Of a DNA stretch of 64,000 nucleotides, positions 11,401-24,308 are shown piece by piece. Under the pieces are notes generated by a model. The model saw only the letters and a list, made by a program, of their open reading frames with translations, did no database searches and was not told the origin of the DNA. The translations under genes were made by a program, and so were the position numbers. The stretch's first letter is position 1; each line of letters starts with the position of its first letter. This stretch comes from Mesaphorura yosii. Taxonomy: Eukaryota; Arthropoda; Collembola; Poduromorpha; Tullbergiidae. Location: the NCBI GenBank assembly GCA_009869945.1, contig WIXG01000007.1, positions 434,001-498,000 of the forward strand. Direction: 5' to 3'.

Positions 11401-12194
11401 GCCAGGCTTCACTAAATTCATGTCAGATTCGGTAATGTAGCCAATTTGGACAATGTACCATGGCTCGATTGTTACACCGACTGGTTTGGTTGGGAGGTAG
11501 TCTTTGGACGGCTTTCTTCGAAAGTATTTTCTAGACGATCTGTGTTGGTTCATCAACTCAATATACTGATTGCGTCCGATCCCCAAAAGTCGGAGGCAGT
11601 CTGCAGCTGTGAAGTTTGGAAGTGAATCGTAACTGCGATCTTGGTCCATGATTTTTTCCAAAATGGAAACATAGTACTCAAAAGGTGTTATGCGAAGCCC
11701 TGTTACGAAAATTAGAAATAGAAGATTAGAGTAATTTTTCTTGCACATTAGAACTAGCACATTACATCGAACATACCCTTGACAATTCGGTCAGATAAGT
11801 GGTACGGAAATAGCATGAGATGCTCCTTACTAAAGTTCACAATTTCGTTATAATAGTTGCCCTCATCCTTCCGAATGGTCTTGACTGTATTCAAAGACAC
11901 CAGTGCATGAATTTCTGACCTTCATCAATGACTCGGATTTATTCATGAGTGACTCGGCCTTCTTACCCAAGTTTTCTGAATATCTCAGCTGATTGCGAAT
12001 GCTGTAGGCCACTACTGCTCGCTCATAACCCTTTTGAGATTTTCCAAATATCTGAGGGGCGTAATAAAAATTACGCATTTACAAACTGCAGATCGAAACG
12101 TGGCATTAAATCATACCTCTTTAATTTGATTCGGAAGTTTTATCCACGGGATATTTTTGGCTATATGATACTCAACTTCCGGATTGACGTCCAT
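8430..12194 (-). CDS. FAM91A1: FAM91A1, trans-Golgi vesicle-tethering factor
   Basis: Twelve exons on the minus strand give about 815 residues, close to human FAM91A1 (838). ATG at 12194 opens MDVNPEVEYHIAKNIPW, which aligns with the family N-terminus. Highly conserved blocks follow: YSIRNQLRY, LPNFTAADCLRLLGIGRNQY, VPPLEGFVMNRLLGDYFE, YCRLGFAYKK, then a variable acidic Ser-rich linker, NLSPGLKNHAVTMFEVGK, YLITSWGHDPGVIP, and a C-terminus with LPSKSFYFRDGELQEF. In vertebrates it acts with TBC1D23 and WDR11 to capture endosome-derived vesicles carrying acidic-cluster cargo at the trans-Golgi. One exon junction (about 9955 to 9910) uses donor GTGTCT and the upstream of two nearby acceptors to keep frame. 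The gene is head-to-head with SUCLG1. Confidence 0.95.
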
Positions 12195-12773
12195 GCTTCT
12201 GTGAACGGGATCACTTTTCCAAAACGTTGAAAGGTGGTCTCGGATTTGTCAGCGGGCACGAACGCATAACATATAAAGTTCAAAACAAGTTAACAATGTA
12301 GTCAACAAACTACTTTAATTATTACGGTAAAAATAAGCTGTAAACTTTTACTTCATATGCGGTCGCATATTTTGACTTTTTTGACACCCATTTGACTTGA
12401 CTTGGCAAAAGTGCTACGGGAGTCTCACGTGCACGTTGCACACCAAGATGGGATATTACAAAATATCGAATGACCATCTAAAGTTACAGACAGACATTTG
12501 CGGCAGTCCCATCAGCAATTAACTTTGGAAGTTCCTAGCTTACCTCTAATAACCCAGCCACTAATTAGCTGACAGGGTTGACCGGCTTTAAGTTCCAGAC
12601 ATCAGAACCGAATACTGGGAAGCAATCTCACAAGGTAAGGTCAACCGAGTTATCAGGAACCATGTAGCCAGTTATATTGCTGTTATGAGAGATTGATTTT
12701 AATTTATTTAACTTTTAGGTGACTGACTTTGAGACAAAATTGTTCACCTGCCCTGATTCATTCCTGATTCAAT
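12195..12773. promoter_or_regulatory. Shared upstream region of FAM91A1 and SUCLG1 (bidirectional promoter candidate)
   Basis: 579 bp separate the two divergent start codons. On the plus strand, caaggtaaggtc near 12630 and ttaacttttag ending near 12718 look like a small 5' UTR intron of SUCLG1. No TATA box stands out. Shared promoter use by two housekeeping genes is inference. Confidence 0.5.
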
Positions 12774-14124
12774 ATGCAACACTCCATGGCATCCATGCTC
12801 CAGCGTGGCGGCGGTGTCTTGATGGGGTTTTCGAGAACAGTTTACACTGCCACTAGGCCTAATCTCAAATTGACAGAGAACTCAAAAGTAATTTGCCAAG
12901 GGTTCACCGGAAAGCAGGGGACATTCCACAGGTTAGTGGAATATATGCCACATCCGTTTTCATGCATTTTTCATGTTCCTGTGAACTAAGCATGCTTCGT
13001 TCCTTATTCGCAGCAAACAAGCAATTGAATATGGAACCAAAATGGTCGGCGGAGTTTCTCCTGGCAAAGGAGGGAAAGAACATTTGGGTCTACCAGTTTT
13101 CAATTCGGTCAAAGAGGTAAAAATATTGAAATTCAGGAACTCGACCTGATTTGTAAAACAGTTAAACTCAATGAAATGGTTGATTATAGGCAAGAGAGAA
13201 AACCGGAGCTGATGCCACTGTAATTTATGTTCCTCCACCTGGAGCTGCGGCCGCCATCCTGGAGGGAATCGATGCCGAAATACCATTAATCGTATGTATC
13301 ACTGAAGGAATTCCACAACATGATATGGTTCGTGTCAAACATCGACTTTTGAGGCAAGGAAAATCCAGACTAATCGGCCCAAATTGCCCTGGAATTATTG
13401 CGCCAGGCCGGGTAGGAAACAAAGCTTCTCGCTTGTCGCTTCTCTTGTTCCGAGTGATTCTAATTCTGAAATGTCTGCAGTGTAAAATTGGTATAATGCC
13501 CGGTCACATTCACCAAAAAGGATGCATTGGAATTGTGTCTCGCTCGGGAACATTGACGTATGAGGCTGTTCATCAGACCACATTGGTACGCTTTAATAAC
13601 GACGGATGTAATTGTTCTCGCATTACTTTTCACAAATCAAATTGGTTCTAGGTCGAGCTCGGTCAGACACACTGCGTTGGAATTGGTGGAGATCCTTTCA
13701 ATGGAACCAACTTCATCGATTGTTTGGAAGTATTTTTGGCTGATCCAGAAACGAAAGGAATCATTTTGATCGGTGAAATTGGTGGAAGTGCAGAGGAGCA
13801 GGCTGCCAAGTACTTGAAAGAACATAATTCGGTTGGTTCAAGTTTATACTTTCAATTTCGTAAGTCAGTGACACCATTTTCTGAATTCTTTCCATGCTAA
13901 AATTGCAGGGTGAGAATAGCAAACCCGTCGTTTCGTTCATTGCCGGATTGACTGCTCCACCAGGACGAAGAATGGGACACGCTGGTGCAATCATTTCAGG
14001 TGGAAAAGGCGGTGCACAAGATAAAATCAAAGCATTAGAAGACGCAGGTGTAATTGTTACGCAAAGTCCAGCTCAGATGGGGGCAACACTAGTTAAAGAG
14101 ATGAGACGAAGAGGTCTCGCTTAA
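12774..14124 (+). CDS. SUCLG1: Succinyl-CoA ligase [ADP/GDP-forming] subunit alpha, mitochondrial
   Basis: Exons 12774-12931, 13014-13116, 13190-13411, 13481-13585, 13652-13831, 13909-14124; 984 nt, 327 residues. It is the alpha subunit of the citric-acid-cycle enzyme that turns succinyl-CoA into succinate while making ATP or GTP; the beta subunit fixes nucleotide choice. Seen: a 30-residue Arg/Ser-rich, acid-free mitochondrial presequence, the CoA-binding Rossmann motif [43 protein letters not shown], the [11 protein letters not shown] loop, [19 protein letters not shown], and [10 protein letters not shown] with the histidine (about residue 280) that is phosphorylated during catalysis. Every signature is intact. 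Confidence 0.97.
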
Positions 14125-15580
14125 CGTAGTCTTCACATATTCCTTAAGCCAAAACTACCAAATTGGGAATGCAAATGCAATTTTGTCTTTCATTCCAATA
14201 TCGACATACCAGCCATCATGTGTTATAAAAATTGTAATAATGCAATATATGATGGGCGTAATTTCCAAATCCAGCAGAGCTTTTGTTATTCCAGAATGCC
14301 TTTCTTTAACTTTGTCTAGCATATCGAAATGAAATGCCTTGCACCTTGCTTATATTATGCAGAACTGTAGTAAGTTTTACCTCAAAGATTCCAAAAATGT
14401 AATTACAATGCACATGAACTGCTATTCCACGCAAATGAAAAGTTTGCATGTGTGCGTGCCATCGTACTCGAGGCGAGCCATGGTCAATAAAAGCTATTAC
14501 TCCAAACTCGTGTCAATCCATGTCGTTATGTGCTGAAATCTTTCACACATGACTACGTTATTTTTAGACGCAAATTATACAACACGGTTGCACTTGTCGC
14601 TTTCATTTCATGTGAACCTGAACTGGAACCATTTCCTGGCAGAATCGGATGATTACGGTTACGGCCACGCCATAGCGTACGTGCTCCTTTCCATTTTCTG
14701 AAGGAACTGTGTCCATTCATGCACTTGATTGGCATTACTTGTCAATATTTATTTCCAACATGAATGCTGAAGTGGTTAGCCTTTCACCAGTGAGTCGCCA
14801 GTCACCGGGCAGCCAGAAATCAAATTAGCTCATAAAAATCGATAAGAAAGTTAATGTATGTCTCCGTCTCGCACCTTCCAGATTCCTCATTCAGTCGATT
14901 CCTGATCCGTGTGTCGAATCTACCGAACGGAGTATCGCCCGACATACAAACTGAAGAAGTTGGAGTCTCGGCCCTTGCCCATATATTTAATCAAGTTAGG
15001 AAGCACCTTGAATCAAGCACGACTTGTCGCTCCGTTGATTTGACACGAATGGGAACAACTTGCATCAAATCAGTGCGATTGCCCAATTGGCAATTCTGGT
15101 TTCTGAGGAAGTTGTTTTCGCTTATTACCATTTCGCTGTGCTTGTTGGCGGAACACAGAGCTCACGGCAAAAGTATTCTCAAAGCATTCGCTTTTCGCTG
15201 AAGTATTCGAAAACAGTCGGTCGTGGTATTTCGGGTTATAACGTAGGCAAGAGATAAGGATGTATTGTGCAAGGGTTGCCGGTTACGGGTTTTGGGCTTC
15301 GGCTGTAAGGATAACGTGATAACGGTTTAGCGTTATGTATGACTAATCCGGAAAGCTTTCCCATCGTCAATTCATGTGCTTGCATGGAGCATCAGCAAAT
15401 CACCACGACACGGATGGTTAACACATGTCATGCGGATTGCTGATATGTAGGCTTGCTTTTATTGATTCCTGTTCAGTAGAGGTGCGAAATTCCTGTGATA
15501 CGATTGTGGCACACACTGGCTGTGAAATTCCCAAAAGTGGTCTGTGTGCACTGGTGTCTTTGCGCCTTGTCGACGCAACA
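14125..15580. other. Intergenic / UTR between SUCLG1 and the GT49 gene
   Basis: Holds the SUCLG1 3' UTR (AATAAA near 14488) and the 5' region of the glycosyltransferase gene. An ATG at 15425 is in frame with that gene and would add 52 residues in front of its membrane anchor; I treat it as upstream leader. Other open stretches here lack splice sites and similarity. Confidence 0.5.
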
Positions 15581-17272
15581 ATGACACGAAAACAACGATT
15601 TGTTTTAATCATCTTCGGTTTCTCAACTTTCCTCACATTTGTTGTAAATTATCGAGGTGTCAATCGGACGGTACATAAAAGTTCCGGGAACAAGTCTCCG
15701 CCCGAAGCCTCGTTCTACATAGAAGGCGGAAGTGTATTCAGTGACAAGGTTGGCGGTACGTCAAGACCCAAGTTCACGTCGCCGCTCGATTATAGGAGAG
15801 CACGCCTTCCTGACAGTGACGGTTCACCACAAGGTGCAGATCTGGCCGAATTGTTGGCTCTTACTGCAGACAACGGCAATAGTTACAGTTTTGAAGTCGT
15901 GTTGGACGAATTCGTCACGGGTGTGGATGAAACTACGTCCGTTGATGTGGATCAGCTGGTTCTGAGTCAAAGTTTGAGCGAGCCTCATCGAAACAATAGC
16001 ATAAGATGCACAATTTCTGTGGAACACGCTCGAGAAACGAAGACGATTAAGCGAGCAAGTTTTACGATTGTTGTGAACTTTGTGAAGGGCTCACGAGAAG
16101 TTAAATGCCATGAGTCAATCACGTACTCGACCCATGGTGACTTTAGGTTCCTAGACAATTTAGTGCCTTTGGTCGAGCGGTGGGAAGGTCCGATATCCAT
16201 CGCTTTGTATGCGCCACTGACGGACATGAAGCTAACAATCGATGCAATCATTTATTTGCGTGAGTGCACGACTCCACTTATCAAAGAATGGGTCACCTTC
16301 CACATATTCGCCGACACGAGATTCTTTAACGACCCAATGCCATTTCTGGACAAAATTATGACGGCTGCTAGCTCCGATCCGAGTAAGTTTATTTGCGCAT
16401 TTATTGCACTTTGATATTGATTTTTAACAGTAGTCTTCTGCTCCTCTTTTGCAGACTTATGCTCAAAGAAGTTGGCGTTTGGCGACGATCTTCAGAATGA
16501 ACGCACAAAACGAAGACTGCTGTACCCCGTAAACGTAGCTCGGAATGTGGCCAGGCAAGCAGCCATGACTCACTACGTCCTGGCGTCTGATATTGAACTC
16601 TACCCCAGCCTGAACATTATTCCATGGTTTCTGGATATGATTTCCCGAAACGAGTCCAAGCATTTGCATAGGCCGAATCCACGAGTATTTACGCTTCCCG
16701 TATTCGAAGTCGTAAGTGATGCTCAACTTCCTGACAGCAAATATGAGCTGGTGAACATGGTCCGCCACAAGCAAGCATTCAGTTTTCACCGGAAGCTGTG
16801 TAGCCCTTGTCATAGAATCCCGATGTATTTTCAATGGCTGAAGGCGAACACTAGTCAGAATCAAGAACTCGAGGTATTCCAAGCCACAAAGCGTCGTGAC
16901 AGGTACAAACGTTGGGAACCGATTTTTATCGGAACAAACGACGAGCCGGCGTTTGATGAGCGACTCAGTTGGGAAGGACAGAAGGATAAAATGACTCAGG
17001 TGTGCTGCAGTCATAATCTTACGTGTAATAGCACATTTTCCAAGTCATGGTCTAAATTATCTTCTTTCCTACAGAATTATATCCTGTGCGTACTAGACTA
17101 CGACTACATGATTTTGGACAACGCATTCCTCGTGCATAAACCCGGAATAAAGCCTCCGAAGCCGAAGAAAAAGAAACCGGACCGTGCCGTCAGGAAACAG
17201 AATAGAATTTATAAGAAAATAGCAACAGAATTGGATAAAGTTTATGAAAAGCGAGACGGCTGTGAATTATGA
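15581..17272 (+). CDS. GT49 beta-1,4-glucuronyltransferase 1-like, Golgi type II
   Basis: Exons 15581-16382, 16455-16999, 17075-17272; 1545 nt, 514 residues. The ATG at 15581 puts a membrane anchor (FVLIIFGFSTFLTFVV) right at the N-terminus, the normal Golgi type II layout; an in-frame ATG at 15425 is the alternative. The catalytic domain shows YSTHGDFRFLDNLVPLVERW, the metal-binding region LASDIELYPS, and the family end LDYDYMILDNAFLVHKPGIK followed by a Lys/Pro-rich tail. In vertebrates B4GAT1 adds glucuronic acid to xylose, making the primer LARGE extends into matriglycan on dystroglycan; arthropods have several related copies, so the exact acceptor is uncertain. The last intron (17000-17074) is 75 bp and free of stops, so its retention would insert 25 residues in frame. 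Confidence 0.88.
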
Positions 17273-18326
17273 TCGGAAGTGCTTTTAAAATTTGCACATA
17301 TAGAACTGTCAATCACTTTTCTCTAATACCAGCGTGTATGAAATCTTTAGCACGAAATCACGGTGGCCACAGCACAGCAGATTGCTGCACTTCTCAGCCG
17401 CAATTGCAAAGCATGTACAACATTGTTGAGTCGAGAATTTAGTTAATTCTTTATAAATAATTTAGGATTTAACTAACCAAGCTTAATAAATATTTTGTAG
17501 ATCTATCCTGAGATTTTTTATTCATCTGTGTATTGTTCTTACTAACTATTTAAGACTATGATTCAAGACTAAAATGGAAGGCTGCATTTGAGAAAGCTGA
17601 CAATAATGTGGAAAGTGGAAAAGGCCGCGATTATGAGTATTTGCATTCCTCCAGCACTCCGTTAAAGAGCAAAGCACACGTCCGGTCGAATTTACCTGCA
17701 ACCACAAAACAGAAGCATTTCATGGGTGAGATTTTGAGAAGCTGAGTCACAATCACAACTGACAAACAGTACGTCATCATCATCGAATCGTTCAATGAAA
17801 TTTTCCGCGGCCTGCGCGACTTTTAATAAATTCTCTTTAATTATTTATTCAGAAAGATAAAATAAATTGTGTTCGTGTTGTTTGCGATAATCTACTTTGA
17901 GTATATTGTACTGACATGGAATGCTTACATAGTCTGACGGCAGACAACGCGAATAAGAGAAAAGATTAGGTTTATTGCCGTGACAGTAGAGAGACTTTAT
18001 ACTTTACATTAAATGTCAATAGACTTTGGATAATTAAAATCGTGACTGTCAATGCCAATGCGGTTCTTAGAATTAATTTACGTCATGTTTATGGCGTCCT
18101 TCCAAGTAAAAGAGATTTGACTGAAAGCGTTTGTTAAAAGGTTCACTGCATATGAAAGGTAAAATTGCACATGGAACATTACAAATTGTAATAAACAGTA
18201 TGCTTACGAGATTATGACACAAGTCGAACACAAGGTGGACACAATGAGATAGATGAGATAAGTATGTGTTAGGATAGGATTAAGACATACATGAAGCACA
18301 ATACACAATCGCTAAATACAGCAAGG
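17273..18326. other. Intergenic between convergent GT49 and SLC7 genes
   Basis: About 1.05 kb carrying both 3' UTRs. A plus-strand polyadenylation signal (aataaa) lies near 17484. No further gene or repeat seen. Confidence 0.5.
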
Positions 18327-21300
18327 TTAGAGTTTATTAGCAGGAGAATCAGTTTCAGGCAAATTAGGAGTGATCATCGACGCAGGTTCTTCATTCCTGT
18401 ATTCAGTTTCGTTGAGTTCGCCCTGCGTCATCGAAATGGAAGGATTTGGATTGACGAAAACTGGAAAGGAATGAGATTTGCTGCTACTTGACATTGACCC
18501 TAGAAGTGGCTCGGATTCTCTATTGGGAGACTCATCAATACCAGGAACACCAGCAGCGGTAGCTATTACCGATTTCTGAGCACCTAAATCTGCACACATG
18601 AAAGGGACAACACAAAAACGGTTACATCACACGTAAATCCAAGCTGGTGTTAGTTTAAGTTGGCAATGGTATTACTACATTAGCGACAACAGACAAAAAT
18701 AGGATTAGCAAGCAAAGCAGATATAAACACATGATATAAAACGGTAAATCTCTCTCGAACAATTCGCGTACCTAGGCTAAGCAAATCCATGACTGTCACT
18801 AAAAGCATGGACGTCAACACTCGGACTTACTTCCTATTCGACGCATCCACTGAGGTTTATTTTTCCAATAGACACAAACGAAGTAGACTGGAATCCCCGA
18901 GCAAAGGACGCTGAGCGACACGCCAAGTTCACCTGCTGAGCTCATGACCAGTGGTACAACTAGCAGGAACAGGCAGACCACCATAAAAATTATGGGGAAT
19001 ACAAGGTTGACCTGTAACAAAAGGGAACGTGATATATGCGTATTCCATTTTTAACCATTTAAATATTTCCAGGCCGTGATTAATGGCACGGCCTGCGTCA
19101 TCTCTACAAGCTAGTGATAGTAGCCTTTAATTAGTTCAAGTGCGAAGGTCAGAAACTCAACAATCAATCAGTCAGTTCTACACCTATTTGTGCTTCGAAT
19201 CTCCACATTCTCCCAACGCATGAATGGATTACATTTACGTTGTCTCAGTCTCTCCGTAATTTACGTCAACGAGCGACGACTTTAATCAGTAAACACAAAA
19301 TCTCGAGTGTTCAGAGCATTTGAGTATTTCACCACCACATGCTTGTTCAACAAGTGTGATGTCATCCTGACTTTAGGCAGCAAATAAATATCTTTACCTT
19401 AATGGGACGAGGAAGATCTGGCTTCTTCCACCGAAGGATCAAGAGACCAGCCACGGAACCGGTGAAAGCCAGCGCTTCGATGAAACTCATGTAATTGATC
19501 AGAATTAAAACGTCTTCCACGATCAACATGCCGATTGAAATAAGTCCCTGAATGCATAAAATGACTCCATACATACAAGTTTTCCATTCTACTCATCCCG
19601 AGTTTACCAGAAACACAAGCGCCGGAATTGGAGTGTACGTATCCACATTGATTATCGCCAGACCAGCAGGGAGATGACCCTGCCTGGCTCCGACAAACAC
19701 GAGGCGGGAAGGAGCAAAGATGTTGCCATTAAGAGCCCCAAACGCGGAGGACGCGACAAAGAACGGCATCATGTACCCAATCACCACTCCAAGCTTGTCA
19801 GCAAAGGTCTAAAGTCAGAGTGTCAATGTAATTCTCTGTCAAACAGGTTCAATGAAGTAATTTGTGACATTTGACATTTACCACTGCAACAGCGTTTGAG
19901 GAGAGCAGCTCGGGCTTTGACAGCACGATGAAGTACGAGAGATTGGCCAGCGCGTACACGAAAGTGACCAGTGGCATCGACAACCAAATCGCACGCGGAA
20001 GGTTTCTGCATGGCAAACAAGTGACAAGAGCAAAACAATTAGTTTCAATTACAAGTGGGCATGAATGAAGCTGTCAATAAGTGTTCGTGACGATTCAATT
20101 ACACCATTCAAGGATTCAATTGAGTTAACTCACACACAAGAATGAGATACAAATTGAGCTGATTCAAGTGCCATCGAACTTACTTGTACGGATCTCGCAA
20201 CTCCTCCGTGACAAAATTAAGATAGTTCCTTTTCAATTGAAATACTTCAGATTAATTCTTGAATACGTCGACATGTGTATTTGTGTGTTCAGGCATGAGA
20301 GTCGAGCTTACCATCCTGCGAATGAGAAGAGGCCACTGTAGAATGCCAACGATATTTTTCCTGGGTTGAGATTTGATCCCTCAAACGGATTTTGAATGTT
20401 TTCGGTGTTCCCTTGGGCGAGGTACACGATGCCGGCCACCACAACCACAGCGAGGGCAATGAGCTTGGTTACTGCAAAGCCGCCCTGGAGTCGGGCGCCC
20501 CATCGGACATTGTAACAATTGACGGCAGTCAGGAGAGCTGCATGATTTGAAGCACATTAATTTCTCAGTTCTTGTGTCACTTAATTATACTACTCACCGA
20601 TGACCAGGGCACTGAGCATTCGCACGACACTCTCCGGCGGATCACAGTTTGGCCAAATTGGATGCAAAATATAGTATGAAAAAGTCAATGCTAAAATGGC
20701 GTTGCCAGTGGGCACGATCACTAGCAAGGCCACCTACAAGACAAAAGGACAAAAATCGTGTATAAAAGGTTAATGCGCTCTAGCAAAGTATCACTCTTAT
20801 ACAAGGCTCTGAACTGTCTCACCCATAAAAATAAGAAGGCTGGCAGTTCACCAAGACTTGCGAGAATGTATGAGTAATCAGCTCCAGAAGCAGTTATCAT
20901 CGTACCTGTGATGAGATGTAAATATTTACATGTATTAACCATCACGGAAGATTTCATTCCAAAGAGTTCTGACGTTCTGTTCTGAGGTCATGGCTCATAG
21001 TTTCCTAAGCGTATGAGTCCAGCGGAATCATTAAATTCATATTTTCTTACCTAATTCGGCATAGCACATAGCACCAATCGAAGAAATCAGACCTGACCCT
21101 ACCCAAACTGAAGGAAAATGAGACAACGAGATTATAGTCGCCCTTAATCTTAACATTGTTCTTCATGAATGCATTGTGTTACCTATCAGGGCTAAGCCAA
21201 CGGAGCCTGTCTCCGCCAGCACGCCTTTCGGGCTCACAAAAATGCCCGACCCCACAATAACCCCGACAATAATGGAAACTCCATCGAAGAGGCCCAGCTG

Positions 21301-21489
21301 CTTCTTTAATTGAACACCGGCATTTTCCTGGTAGAAATCCCAACATCGTTAAAGTTTTCATTGAAGTAGCACCGGAAGCAGAAGTGTGACAGTTACCTGA
21401 TCTTGACCGGTGTCATTGTTGGGTTCGGACAGTGGACAATTGCTGGCCTCTTTATTCATGGCTTTCTGCTGTAAAGCTTTGTTCTTCAT
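18327..21489 (-). CDS. SLC7-family light-chain amino acid transporter (LAT / y+LAT type)
   Basis: Twelve coding exons give about 565 residues. The protein is an exchanger of neutral (or cationic plus neutral) amino acids that works as a disulfide-linked pair with an SLC3 heavy chain at the plasma membrane. Seen: a 45-residue cytosolic start, [21 protein letters not shown] (transmembrane helix 1 with the substrate-binding GSG), YAELG, the extracellular PNCDPP loop whose Cys matches the one bonded to 4F2hc, [44 protein letters not shown], and twelve hydrophobic helices in all. The C-terminal tail of about 85 residues is long, Ser-rich and acidic. The start at 21489 is the first ATG; an in-frame upstream exon (ending after AG near 21525) and a 5' UTR exon with donor at 21844 are likely. 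LAT versus y+LAT cannot be settled here. Confidence 0.93.
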
Positions 21490-24308
21490 GTTAGCTTGGT
21501 TCCGTTTAAAAGATAAAAACTTCTACAAAATAAAGAGCATAAACTTAAGGACACTGGCTTTGACAATGGTAACGAGACTAGATAGATGAGACTGAGAATT
21601 GTGATTGAGTAAAGTAATTGTAGTGGGAAAATTCACTGTATTTTAGTGAAAGGATGTGATTCAGTTATTCGGTTCGATCTTGTAACCTGTGACCGCTTCC
21701 TTTCTACGCAGAATGAAACAGTTATAGATTATAGTCAATTGGGAACAAAACCACAAAGCATGCGTCTGGACAGCGTCTGCACGTGGAACGTTCGTTCATT
21801 GCGTCTAGGCACTATTTTGAACTGTGATGGGACAGATTTCTTACCTCTTCTGCCTCGTCGCAGGTCTCCAAATTAAGACTTTCAACAGCAATTAACCCGG
21901 AATTTCAAATTCTGGAAACTTTCTGTTCACGCTAATGACGAATGAATTTCTTCTTAATGCGCGGAAGAGCAGGAAGATGTGATTCGCATGTATGATGAGA
22001 CGAAGCACGCTGAAACAGTTCAACTAAAAAGCGTTTTGCCCAAAGAAACTTGAGACAATTGGAAAATATCACTTCACAGCTCACCACTTGAAAACTTGAA
22101 CCAATTCGCCGTAAGATTTGTAAGTAAAGTTATCTTAAAACAGGCTCACAGACTCTAAGAAACGTAAACAGGAAGGGCAACAGTGTTAACTTTTCCAGTG
22201 CCAGCAGTGTCATCAGAAACTTTCCATCAGCGTACGGTAAATTTGAAATTAAGTTATCTTATTTACGAGTCGTGGGCCGTGAGAATCGTGTTTGTTAAGT
22301 CTTAGCTCGGATGTTTGCACGGCACGACTGAGATCGTGGTGGTCTTTGTCTTGCCTGCCTCGCGTACTGGGAGACTAAGATAATAAAAGAGGAATTTAAC
22401 TAATAAAACTATTATTGTACTTCTGCGCACTGCTCTGCCCACAGCCCGCAGTCCGCAATGTGCGCCTAGCACGTAGATAAGATGTCTCAATTTCTCGTGA
22501 GTTATCAAAAGACTTTTACTCGTGCACGACTGTCGCCTTGTCTCGTTTGCCTGCCTGCCAGTTGCGTTGCAGCAGAGCTTAAGAGACAGGGAACTGAGAC
22601 CGAGTTAAGTTTAAGTTAATCAAGTGCCGGTCACTGCTTGCAGTTTACTACTTGACGTGGGTCTTGCTCGTGCCAAGAATTCTTGTAGAATATTTACTAC
22701 TACTACGTTCGTTCGTTCGCGTTCGTAGTCTAAACTTATTGTGGTTGGTAATGTGTCTACGTCGACATCGAGTTCAGTGCTCACTGCAAGAGACGATGCA
22801 CTGATAGACCGAAAACACGTACAGAACAACGCAAAAACTCATGCATGCATCTGTTTTTGTTTAAACCATGCCTTCCCTTGCTTTGCTTAGTTTAATTATA
22901 GCTCACAGAATCACGATCACGACTTGCGACGCTGCAGTTCATTCAAACTGTTGCATTCCAGTCTCCAGTCGCAAAAAGGCTGAGCAAGTGGCAATGATAA
23001 GAAAGTGAAAACTTCAGCTGGTTCTGCGTTCTCAGTTTCACAGGAAGTGTGAATGCGAATTTTGTCAATTTTGTATGCTTATTCTGATGAAACTTCTAAA
23101 CTCCTGGTAATGATGTAACTCACGAAACCATTGAGTCATTCCAAGTCCAAGTCCAGAAGCCAGACAAGAAACAATGCGCAACATCCGACAATGCACGCGG
23201 TCAGGTTATAAATGAATGAATGCTTTCATGCAATCTTAATCTTTTGTTCACGTGCTCAGTGCTGAAAGGCGATAAGTATTAATTTGATAAAAGGGTCAAA
23301 TAAAATCAACAGACTTTGGCCAACACGATTTTCATACATGATACGGACAACATAGACATAGAAATTCAAGTTCAATAACACACTTACGCACTTTTTGTTT
23401 GTGTACCGCATGAATCGCCATAAAACGAAATGCCAATCGAGGCAATTTGCCAAGCAGCCCAGCTTCGCTTTATGAATTGAACTAAAAATTCACTCTTGCA
23501 CTCGGATTCTCGGGTGATGCAACTTTCTACAGGCATGAATGAAGTTAATAAACTATTTGATTCTTAATGTGAGAATGTCATCAACGATGCCAGATTCTGA
23601 AGAGAAGCCTTGTGTCCTTGATATAGATAGCCACTGACCTAATTTGGTCATGGGAAGTCCAACGTAAAGGTTCGATCATTATCTGTCTCAAAAGGCTCAA
23701 TGATTCATGCATGAGACTACAGCTCGCTCATTTTCACTTTTGAGGGTCAGCTTGGACTTCTGGACATCGAACATAAGAGGTGGCTTTTGATCTTCGTGTC
23801 TCTGCTGCCTAATGCCTGACACAAGTTGCATTATGAACTTTCCTGATAATCCTGAGATGGCTGCACCCTGTCGGTTCTCGTCGTGTTTAAATTAACCAGC
23901 AGACACAAAGTAGCAGACAGATTTTGAAATTCTAATCTGATTTGCTAATGGAGCTTAAGCACTTGAGAACTGGCGCAAGATTTTCCTTACTTTGTCACAC
24001 CAGCCTCACATGGCACATGTGTCAGCTTAGCAAAAAACCAGCTAGCAGCTAATTAAACACAGCATTATAAAATGTGATCGTAAATACCTCGGCAAGGTTC
24101 ATGTTCGTATATGTTTGCCGTTTGCACTGTGTCATGCCGCAGGCTTTCATACGTTTACTAAATGACAAATCTCTTAGAGGTTTGCAATTCCTTCTGAGGT
24201 AGAAGCTGAAGACTAATAAATCCTTTAATAGTGCTTTGAATATGCAGCAATATATTTGGATTCTACAGCTGTTATTTGCAAGATGAAGGAACCAAGATCG
24301 AAAGCACT
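21490..24308. promoter_or_regulatory. Divergent upstream region of the SLC7 and 24309 genes
   Basis: 2.8 kb without a supported coding exon. On the minus strand a good donor (GAAGAG|GTAAGA, exon end at 21845) marks a probable 5' UTR exon of the transporter. The rest is AT-rich with no clear repeats. Promoters of both flanking genes must lie here. Confidence 0.45.

Noticed and set aside
14854-15257. Overlapping open frames upstream of the GT49 gene
   Set aside because: No splice sites, no similarity and no signal; best read as leader or intergenic sequence.
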